Below are positions 26,448 through 33,353 of a stretch of DNA of 64,000 nucleotides, one piece after another. Position 1 is the first letter of the stretch. Each line of letters opens with the position of its first letter. The notes under the pieces were generated by a model. That model did no database searches. It was not told where the DNA came from and saw only the letters and a list, made by a program, of their open reading frames with translations. This DNA comes from Agromyces cerinus (GTDB lineage Bacteria; Actinomycetota; Actinomycetes; Actinomycetales; Microbacteriaceae): assembly GCF_016907835.1 (NCBI RefSeq), contig NZ_JAFBCT010000001.1:62001-126000 (forward strand), in the 5' to 3' direction. The position numbers were made by a program, and so were the translations under genes.

Positions 26448-27251
26448 TTGAGTGAATTCCAGCTGAGCCGGGTGGAGCGCCCGCGGCTCGATTCCGTGAA
26501 TCACGACGTGCTCGCTGCCCAGGTCGGAGGCCAGTGGGATTGGTGCTGGGCGAATGCTCTCCCGTACCGTGCTCTCGTCGCGCCCGCCGCCGGGGCTCCG
26601 ATGCCTGCTGCGCCCGAACGCGGAGTCGACTTCATGCCGTACCTCGGGTACTGGGCGTCGCTCCAGAGCTTTCTCACCTACTCATTCGGCTGGACACGCC
26701 ACGACAGAGGGCTGAGGTGGTGGTACGACGCAGGAAAGCCCATGGACGACGCGCGCTTCGGCTTGATCGAAGCTGTTTGGGGTCGAGATGGCAACTTGTT
26801 GCCGTATATCGAGTGGTGCCATGACCGCCTTTCGACGTTCGAGCATCAAGCCTTGGCGGAATGGACCGACTACGACGGTGCGGCCGATCAGTTGTCATCT
26901 GAGTGGCAGCGCCGATTCGCTGAGGCCCGGGACGAATTCACTTTCGATGGCACGACCCCGCACGGGAAACACTTGGAGGGGGGAAGCCATGTCGAAGGGC
27001 CGGCCGGCACTCGCTATGACGCAACGCTCACCGTCTCGGGAGAGCGCACGGCAGTGTACGCGGCCGAGAGCGCCCTCGGTTGGTATCGAGGACTCGTCGA
27101 GCTCGGAGCGGGGCTTCCGCTGAAGCCAAACGCGTCCTGGCGCGTGGAAGTTTTCGTTCGTCCGATCGGGTTCCTGGGCACCTATCGGAGATCCCGGTCG
27201 ACCGGGCTATGGTTCTCGGGCCAGCACCGGTACCACTCAGTCGGCAACTGA
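26448..27251 (+). CDS. Hypothetical protein, Trp-rich
   Basis: 267 aa from a TTG at 26448. Not recognised. The sequence is rich in aromatic residues (GQWDWCWANALPY, YLGYWASLQSFLTY, LRWWYDAGKP) and looks like a folded cytoplasmic domain without signal or membrane segments. A later Met start would remove conserved-looking N-terminal sequence. Base composition is less GC-rich than its downstream neighbour, so it may be acquired. Sits alone between a coiled-coil ORF and the DUF2207 gene. Confidence 0.6.
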   Translation: MSEFQLSRVERPRLDSVNHDVLAAQVGGQWDWCWANALPYRALVAPAAGAPMPAAPERGVDFMPYLGYWASLQSFLTYSFGWTRHDRGLRWWYDAGKPMDDARFGLIEAVWGRDGNLLPYIEWCHDRLSTFEHQALAEWTDYDGAADQLSSEWQRRFAEARDEFTFDGTTPHGKHLEGGSHVEGPAGTRYDATLTVSGERTAVYAAESALGWYRGLVELGAGLPLKPNASWRVEVFVRPIGFLGTYRRSRSTGLWFSGQHRYHSVGN

Positions 27252-27308
27252 CCTGTCGTTCATGTTTCTGCCGTAGCCCGCCGCCCGCAGCAGGAGTAAT
27301 CTCCGCTC

Positions 27309-28613
27309 ATGAAGCACTTCTTCGCTTCGGCACTGCCCCAGGTCATCGCCGACCTGAGCAACGCCGGCGCCGACGCAGAGCAGCTCGCGGCAACGACGGG
27401 CAGCAGCCTCAGCACGGCCATCCTGCCGCTCATCGCGCTCGCCGCATCGCTGACCGCGGCGGTCTGCGTCGGCACGCTCATCGTCTCGTGGCTTCGCCCG
27501 CCCCCTCCGGGCGATGCATTGGCCGTCGTCGACGCCGAGACCGCGGGCGTGCTGCCGGTCGGGTTCGTGTCGGGGGAGGCCGCGACGCGGTGGCTGCCCG
27601 CGACGGTCGTGCTGCTCGCCGTCACCGGGGTGATCGCGATCGAGGATCGCCGCGACATCCGTGAAGCCGCCGATCTGCCCGGGGAACGGGGGCAGGCGAA
27701 TGACATCCGCCTGGTGTTCGACGGCGACTATCCGCTGGCGCCTCGCGCCGACGTCGAGAACGAAGGCGCCGACGGCACGGTGATCGCGATGCTCGCGCCC
27801 GGGCTCGTGGGCGGATCGCGCACGCTCGCGCGCGGCACGAGCGTCGACGTCGACCGGGTCGTGAAGAACAACGGGCACCTGCTCGCGGTCACGCGCGACG
27901 GATTCCGCGACGCGGCCGCCTGGTATCGCGAGAAGCGGCCCGGCATGCGATTCCGGGTGACGACGTATGCGGGCCTCGCCGGCGTGGTGCTCGGGTTCAT
28001 CAGCCTCACCCTGCCCGATGCGCCATCGAGGTCCGTCGCCTGGAGCGCGATCGTGATCGGGGCGGCGGCGGTCGCGGTGCGCGTGTTCCTGCCGCGGGCG
28101 ATTCCGCTGAACGCGGCCGGCATGCAGTTGCGAGCGCGGGCGAACGAGCTGCGCGCGGCGATCGAGGGGGCGGATGTCCCGTCCGTCGCCGCGGGCGAGA
28201 AGCTGCTGCCGTGGGCAGTGCTGTTCGGCGAGACATCCGTGGTTCGCAGCTTTGCGGAAGTCGCAGCGAGGTCGGGCACCGCGCCGAGCTGGTACCGCTC
28301 GACGGCGCCGCTCTCGGTTGACCGCCTCGCGTCGTGCCTCGCGATCGTCGCCGCCGAGCTCGTGCAGCCGATCGGCGTGGGCGGCGGGCTGCTGCAGCGC
28401 AGTGAGGATTCTCGATTCGGTGTGCCGATGCTCGCCGACACCAAGGGGTGGGGTGGCGGGTATCTCGCCGGTGGTGACGGCACGTTCGGCGACGGAGGAG
28501 GCGGCGGGTTCGGCGACTCGGGCGGCGGGTTCGGTGGCGGGAGCGGCTTCGACGGTGGCGGGGGCTTCGACGGCGGCTTCGGTGGCGGCGACGGCGGTGG
28601 CGGCGGAAACTGA
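27309..28613 (+). CDS. DUF2207-like membrane protein with glycine-rich tail
   Basis: 434 aa. The first span is near residues 37-62 (ILPLIALAASLTAAVCVGTLIV), a second near 97-108 and two more at about 220-260. The cytosolic region EKLLPWAVLFGETSVVRSFAEV matches the LPYAIALG-type core of DUF2207 proteins. The last 60 residues are an extreme Gly/Phe/Asp repeat (GGGFGDSGGGF..). Only the C-terminal membrane half of DUF2207 is present. Function is unknown. ATG start with AGGAG 9 bases upstream. Confidence 0.75.
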   Translation: MKHFFASALPQVIADLSNAGADAEQLAATTGSSLSTAILPLIALAASLTAAVCVGTLIVSWLRPPPPGDALAVVDAETAGVLPVGFVSGEAATRWLPATVVLLAVTGVIAIEDRRDIREAADLPGERGQANDIRLVFDGDYPLAPRADVENEGADGTVIAMLAPGLVGGSRTLARGTSVDVDRVVKNNGHLLAVTRDGFRDAAAWYREKRPGMRFRVTTYAGLAGVVLGFISLTLPDAPSRSVAWSAIVIGAAAVAVRVFLPRAIPLNAAGMQLRARANELRAAIEGADVPSVAAGEKLLPWAVLFGETSVVRSFAEVAARSGTAPSWYRSTAPLSVDRLASCLAIVAAELVQPIGVGGGLLQRSEDSRFGVPMLADTKGWGGGYLAGGDGTFGDGGGGGFGDSGGGFGGGSGFDGGGGFDGGFGGGDGGGGGN

Positions 28614-28702
28614 GTACCCCGCGACATCCGAGCGCACCCACGGAGGCCGCCACCCCGCATCAGGAGTAGCCTGTGCCCCACACGCGCAAAGGGGGTTCGC
28701 CG

Positions 28703-28975
28703 ATGCCGTACTTCATCATCGAGCGCAACTACGCCGAAGACGTTCCGGTGCCGCTCGAGGCCGCTGCCGACATCAACCTCATCAACGATGAGGAGGAGGT
28801 GCGGTGGCTCTACTCCTTCCTCTCGGTCGACCGGCGCAAGAGCTACTGCCTCTACGAGGCGGCGTCGATGGAGGCTATTCGGGCGGCGGCCGTGCGTGCC
28901 GGCATGCCCGCCGACGTCATCACCGAGGTCGACGGCCGCATGATGCCGACGGGCAACCTCGCCGCCGTCAGCTAG
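28703..28975 (+). CDS. DUF4242 (SCO4226 nickel-binding family) protein
   Basis: 90 aa beginning MPYFIIERNYAEDVPV, typical of the DUF4242/SCO4226 family of small ferredoxin-like-fold proteins. LYSFLSVDRRKSYCLYEA and AGMPADVITEVD match the rest of the fold. ATG 28703 is chosen over the GTG at 28673 because GGGGG lies 8 bases upstream and the family starts at MPYF. The Streptomyces member binds nickel, but a physiological role is unclear. Confidence 0.8.
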   Translation: MPYFIIERNYAEDVPVPLEAAADINLINDEEEVRWLYSFLSVDRRKSYCLYEAASMEAIRAAAVRAGMPADVITEVDGRMMPTGNLAAVS

Positions 28976-29031
28976 TCACCTCACCCCGAGCCGGCGGTTG
29001 AGTCGTCTCTCGCGGCCGCTGAGCCGGCCCT

Positions 29032-29721
29032 TTACCCCTTCGTCGCAATGACTGCCTTGTTGCCGTCTTGGTCGGCGATCACCGTGAGCGATGGCGAGTC
29101 GCTGTCGTCGACGATGGTTCCGCCAGCGGCAAGGGCGGCGGCGACGCGTGGCTCGACCGCCTCGGGCGCCACGTAGACCTCGAGGTGGAATCGCTGCCGC
29201 GGGGCCTCGTGCTGGTCGGCCTCCTCGAACCACAGGTTCGGCACCCGCACCGTGGCATCCCGGATCTCGTCGCCGGGGGTACCGCGGCCCTGGGACTCGG
29301 CGCTGCCGGTCAGGAGGGCCGCCCACACCGGGGCGATGGTCGCCGAGCGCGCCGTGTCGAGGCCGAGCTCGATCTCGCTGACCGAGGCCGGATCGGCGTC
29401 GAGCCCGTGGTCGGCAGCTATCGACGTGATGCGGCGCGCGAGGTCGACATCCTGCTGGGTCACCCATTCGACGACGTACTCAGTGCCGTCGTCGTCGCGG
29501 TAGATGGCGTCGTCGCTGACCAGTTCGAGGTCGATGTACCCGGTGCCGATCGAGACGCGCGGGTGGTGGCCGAGCGCGTCGCCCGCCTCGCCCACGGCGA
29601 CGACGAACCGTGCGCCGGCGCCGAAATCATCGATCAGGTACCGCGCATGGAGCCCCTGGGCGAGCTTGCGCCAGTCGGTCAGGTGGGCCGCGGCGATCTG
29701 GTCGCCCATCAGCATGTCCAT
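29032..29721 (-). CDS. Pterin-4a-carbinolamine dehydratase-like domain fused to a VOC domain
   Basis: 229 aa. N-terminal about 100 residues contain the PCD signature: FVVAVGEAGDALGHHPRVSIGTGYI, with the catalytic-type His-His-Pro, and VTQQDVDLARRI. The C-terminal half is a VOC/glyoxalase fold (ATVRVPNLWFEEAD, RFHLEVYVAPE, IADQDGNKAVI). Such PCD-VOC fusions occur in actinobacteria and may act on pterin-like or unrelated substrates. No aromatic amino-acid hydroxylase is nearby. The start could be any of three closely spaced ATGs (29721, 29715, 29709). Confidence 0.8.
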   Translation of the reverse strand: MDMLMGDQIAAAHLTDWRKLAQGLHARYLIDDFGAGARFVVAVGEAGDALGHHPRVSIGTGYIDLELVSDDAIYRDDDGTEYVVEWVTQQDVDLARRITSIAADHGLDADPASVSEIELGLDTARSATIAPVWAALLTGSAESQGRGTPGDEIRDATVRVPNLWFEEADQHEAPRQRFHLEVYVAPEAVEPRVAAALAAGGTIVDDSDSPSLTVIADQDGNKAVIATKG

Positions 29722-29862
29722 AGTCGCGGAGTGTAGCCCTGCGGCGCCGCGGCGGCATCAGGGAATCCGCTTCGAGGTCGTTCCACATGTCGTTCGCGAG
29801 GAGGAAGGTGCCGATACCTGCGGAGGATGGTCGAGCGGCGCTGGCCGGGTCAGCCTGAAGGC

Positions 29863-30297
29863 ATGGACACATCGACAAGCACTCGCACGAACATCACGCA
29901 CACCCCGACCATCCGGTTCTTCCGCTCCCGCCGTCTGCTGGGCGGCATCGGGAGCCTCGCCCTGATCGGCCTGGGCGCGGCTCATACGATCACCAACGCC
30001 GGCGGCTTCGTGGCCGACCCGGATGCCTCGTGGCCGCTGTTCCTGGTCTTCGGGGTGGGCGTCAGCCTCGTGCTCTGGGTGATCGCCGTCATCGCGTGGC
30101 GCTTCTCGCGCCGCGGCGTCGGACGCGTCATGCGCGTGATCGTCGCGGTCGTGGGCGCGCTCCTCTGCCTGATGGCCGTCAACGTGCTGCGCGTGCACCC
30201 CGAGATCGTCCTCTCGCCGGCTGGACCAGGACTGTGGTCGCTCATCGGCGGCCCGGCGCTTCTGGCGGCGGCACTGCTGCCGGTGCGGACGAGGTAG
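29863..30297 (+). CDS. Small integral membrane protein, unknown function
   Basis: 144 aa from ATG 29863, with AAGG 5 bases before. Four hydrophobic segments are visible (LLGGIGSLALIGLGAAH; LFLVFGVGVSLVLWVIAVIAW; VMRVIVAVVGALLCLMAV; LIGGPALLAAALLPV). No family recognised. It ends 4 bp before the next membrane-protein gene and heads a four-gene operon with a histidine kinase and response regulator, so it may be part of the sensing module or its first target. Confidence 0.65.
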   Translation: MDTSTSTRTNITHTPTIRFFRSRRLLGGIGSLALIGLGAAHTITNAGGFVADPDASWPLFLVFGVGVSLVLWVIAVIAWRFSRRGVGRVMRVIVAVVGALLCLMAVNVLRVHPEIVLSPAGPGLWSLIGGPALLAAALLPVRTR

Positions 30298-30301
30298 ACC
30301 C

Positions 30302-31417
30302 GTGGAGCACAGCTCACCCGCGGATCGGAACGGCGGAGACACGTCAAGGCGGAACTTCCGGGCGCTCCGGTCCGTGCCGTGGTGGATCGCGACCGCGTGG
30401 TCCGTCGGCTATCTTCTGGCGGGCACCGCATGGGGTCTCGGGGCATCGGGATACCCGTTCTCCGGCGGCGGGGCCGGTCCGCGAGCCTCCGTGATGGATC
30501 CCGTGCCGACCCAGGTCGGCGGCTGGATCCTCGCCGGGGCGGCCGCGCTCGCCGGGGTGCTGGTCGTGCTGCTCGCGCGTCGTCCCGCTGCTCGCGCTCC
30601 GGCCGCCGTCGCGGTGCTCGTCGGGGTGACATTGGCCGTCGTGCTCACGGATTTCCGGGTGCTGGTGTTCGCCGCCTACTTGCCGGTGATGGCCGTTGCG
30701 GCCCTCCTCGGTCACGTCGACCCGCATATCATGGCGACAATGCTCATCTGGCCGAACATCAACCAAATGGTTCTGATGGTCGCCGGTGCCAGCGTGGCCT
30801 CCCTCGGCATTCGCGGTCTGATGGCACGGAATCGCGCAGGCGAGACGAAGACGGATGACGCTGCGCCCGGGCTGCGGGCCGCGACCGCGCTTCGGGTTGG
30901 CCGCTGGGCGACCGGCGTGGCCGTCGTCGTTCCCGTCGGGTACGCGATCACGCGAATCGGATGGTTCGCCGGCGTGCCGATCGGCATCAGCCCGAGCTTC
31001 ATGCAGCGGCTCGTCGATGCCCACGCAGCGCCCATCGGCGCCGGGCTGGGCGGCGTCGCACTCCTCGGAGCCGTGCTGACCCTCGGCCTCGTCCGCCCCT
31101 GGGGCGAAATCTGGCCGCGCTGGGTGCCGTTCCTGCGCGGGCGGGCGATTCCACCACGGCTTCCCGCGGCCCTCGCGATCGCCATCTCGTTGCCGATCAT
31201 GTCGGCCGGCCTGATGTACGTGCGGAAGCAACTCGCGGGCGAGGAGTTCGGAGCGACCGGGGCGGAGCACGAGCCGGGAGCGTGGGTGCCCGAGATGTTC
31301 TTCCCGGTGTGGGGCGCGGCTCTTGCGATCGCAGCGCTCGCCTACCTCCACAGGCGAACGGCCGGTCAGGAGCTGTCGCGTCGATCCACACGCCCACGGG
31401 GTCTGGTGAGCGGATGA
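30302..31417 (+). CDS. Polytopic membrane protein encoded with a two-component system
   Basis: 371 aa, GTG start. About eight to nine membrane segments (for example WWIATAWSVGYLLAGTAWGLG, GGWILAGAAALAGVLVVLLA, AVLVGVTLAVVLTDF, VALLGAVLTLGLV, LAIAISLPIMSAGLMYV). Not recognised as a transporter family. Its stop overlaps the kinase start (ATGA), which implies a coupled product, plausibly a membrane partner of the kinase. Confidence 0.7.
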   Translation: MEHSSPADRNGGDTSRRNFRALRSVPWWIATAWSVGYLLAGTAWGLGASGYPFSGGGAGPRASVMDPVPTQVGGWILAGAAALAGVLVVLLARRPAARAPAAVAVLVGVTLAVVLTDFRVLVFAAYLPVMAVAALLGHVDPHIMATMLIWPNINQMVLMVAGASVASLGIRGLMARNRAGETKTDDAAPGLRAATALRVGRWATGVAVVVPVGYAITRIGWFAGVPIGISPSFMQRLVDAHAAPIGAGLGGVALLGAVLTLGLVRPWGEIWPRWVPFLRGRAIPPRLPAALAIAISLPIMSAGLMYVRKQLAGEEFGATGAEHEPGAWVPEMFFPVWGAALAIAALAYLHRRTAGQELSRRSTRPRGLVSG

Positions 31418-32688
31418 ACTCCATCGTCGACGCAGGGCCCACGACCGACGGGCGGCGGGACGGCCTGTTCAGGCGGAATCCTGCGCTCACCGATCTGATC
31501 GTGGCCGCGGCCTACGCGATCCCGCTCGGCCTCGTGTCGCTGCGCCTCTTGCAGCTCTCCGACAGCCCACTCGTGTGGCGGGTGCTCGCCGGCGTCGCGG
31601 TCGTCGTGTTGCATGCGGCGACGGCGCTGCGGCGCCGTTGGCCCCGACTCGCGTTCGGCGTTGGCGCGGGAATGGCACTGGTGCTTGCGCTGCTTCCTCC
31701 GTTGCAGGATGCCGCGGGGAACGCGTTCCCGGCGTTCGCGTTGCCGAGCATCCTCGTCTTCGGCGTGCTCGTGTTCACGGCGGCGCGCGTGCTCGGTGCA
31801 CGCGACAGCTGGGTCTGTCTGGCTGTCGCGCTCGCCGTCGCCGCCGTCGTCGTGGTTCGGCTCTGGAACCCGCAGGTCTGGGGCAGGCCGTCCGACGAGG
31901 GCGAGCTCATCATCTGGCGCGCGGCGCTGACGCTCGGCATCACGGCGACGATTCTCTGCCTGTGGGCGCTGGGCCGGCTCGCCAGAGTTCGAGACTCCTA
32001 TTTCGCCGAGCTGAGGGAGAAGGCGGAACGGGCCGATGCCGACCGGGCGCGTGAACGGGCGGAGGCGGCTCGCGCCGAACGGGATCGCATCAGCCGCGAA
32101 CTCCACGACATCGTCTCCCACTCCTTGGCCGTCATGGTGAGCCAGGCCGAAGGCGGCCGACTCTCCGATCCGACCGCGCCGACGGCCGCGACGTTCGCCA
32201 CGATCTCGAGGATCGGCCGCGAATCCCTGCGGGACATGCGCGGACTGCTGGGCGTGCTGAGGTCGGATGTCGGAACCGAGCGAGCGCCCCAACCGGGCTT
32301 GGCGGATCTGCCGGCACTGGTGGACCAGGTGCGCGCAGCGGGCGTGGAGCTCGTCGACGAGGCATCCGGTGACCAGCGTCGGCTTCGCCCCGCAGCCGAC
32401 CTCGCCGCCTATCGTGTCGTGCAGGAAGCACTGACCAACGTGCTCAAGCACGCAGGCCCCGCACCGGAGGCCGGCCTCAGCCTCGACTGGCATGCCGACC
32501 GGCTCGTCATCCGCGTGCACGACACCGGCGCGGGCCCCGACGTCGACGTCGATGCCGACAGTGCCGGGCTGGACGGCATGCGGGAGCGACTGCAGATCAT
32601 CGGCGGTTCGCTCGAGACCCATGGGCGCGCGGGCGAGGGGTTCACGCTCACCGCAACCATCCCCTACGACGACGGGAGTCTGCCATGA
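31414..32688 (+). CDS. NarL-family sensor histidine kinase
   Basis: 424 aa. N-terminal half has five or six membrane spans (about 27-190). A coiled coil (RVRDSYFAELREKAERADAD) leads to the HisKA_3 box ERDRISRELHDIVSHSLA with phospho-acceptor His231. The HATPase_c domain shows VVQEALTNVLKHAG (N box) and VHDTGAGPD (G1). ATG 31414 overlaps the previous stop; an upstream extension in this frame runs through the membrane-protein gene and is false. Partner of the response regulator that follows with ATGA overlap. Confidence 0.9.
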   Translation: MNSIVDAGPTTDGRRDGLFRRNPALTDLIVAAAYAIPLGLVSLRLLQLSDSPLVWRVLAGVAVVVLHAATALRRRWPRLAFGVGAGMALVLALLPPLQDAAGNAFPAFALPSILVFGVLVFTAARVLGARDSWVCLAVALAVAAVVVVRLWNPQVWGRPSDEGELIIWRAALTLGITATILCLWALGRLARVRDSYFAELREKAERADADRARERAEAARAERDRISRELHDIVSHSLAVMVSQAEGGRLSDPTAPTAATFATISRIGRESLRDMRGLLGVLRSDVGTERAPQPGLADLPALVDQVRAAGVELVDEASGDQRRLRPAADLAAYRVVQEALTNVLKHAGPAPEAGLSLDWHADRLVIRVHDTGAGPDVDVDADSAGLDGMRERLQIIGGSLETHGRAGEGFTLTATIPYDDGSLP

Positions 32689-33353
32689 TCCGCTTGCTGA
32701 TCGTCGACGATCAAGAACTCCTGCGACAGGGCCTCGCGATGGTGGCTCGGTCCCAACCCGACATGGACGTCGTCGCAGAAGCCGGCCATGGCGGCGAGGC
32801 GCTCCAGGTTCTCGAGACCGAGCAGATCGATGTCGTCGTGATGGATGTGCGCATGCCGGTCATGGACGGCATCGTGGCCACGCGCGAGATCCAGAAGCTG
32901 GTCGACGCTCCGAAGGTGCTCGTGCTCACGACCTTCGACCTCGACGAGTACGCGTTCGATGCACTCCGTGCGGGAGCGAGCGGCTTCATCCTGAAGGATG
33001 CACCCGGCGAGGAGATCATCGCCGCGATCCGGCACGTCCACCACGGCGACGCCGTCATCGCTCCGGCGACCACCCGTCGCCTCATCGACCATCTCACCGC
33101 TCCGACGGGAGACCCCGACGCCGTCTTGCGAAAGCTCACCGACCGGGAGCGAGACGTCTTCCTCGGCCTCGCACGCGGCGACTCGAACACCGAGATCGGG
33201 GCGCGGCTGTTCCTCTCCGAGACCACGGTGAAGACCCATGTCGGGCGCATCCTGAGCAAGCTCGGCCTCCGAGACCGGATCCAGGCCGTGGTGCTGGCCT
33301 ACGAGACCGGGGTCGTCGCTCGCGGCACCCGGCATTCGCCCGACACGCCCTAG
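32685..33353 (+). CDS. NarL/LuxR-type response regulator
   Basis: 222 aa. Receiver domain with LIVDDQ and phospho-acceptor Asp54 (VVMDVRMPVMDG), Thr/Lys switch residues (VLTTFD, FILKDA). C-terminal LuxR HTH: LTDRERDVFLGLARGDSNTEIG, TVKTHVGRIL. ATGA overlap with the kinase gene marks a cognate pair. Ends in a CTAG that is also the stop of the convergent LAL regulator gene. Confidence 0.92.
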   Translation: MIRLLIVDDQELLRQGLAMVARSQPDMDVVAEAGHGGEALQVLETEQIDVVVMDVRMPVMDGIVATREIQKLVDAPKVLVLTTFDLDEYAFDALRAGASGFILKDAPGEEIIAAIRHVHHGDAVIAPATTRRLIDHLTAPTGDPDAVLRKLTDRERDVFLGLARGDSNTEIGARLFLSETTVKTHVGRILSKLGLRDRIQAVVLAYETGVVARGTRHSPDTP

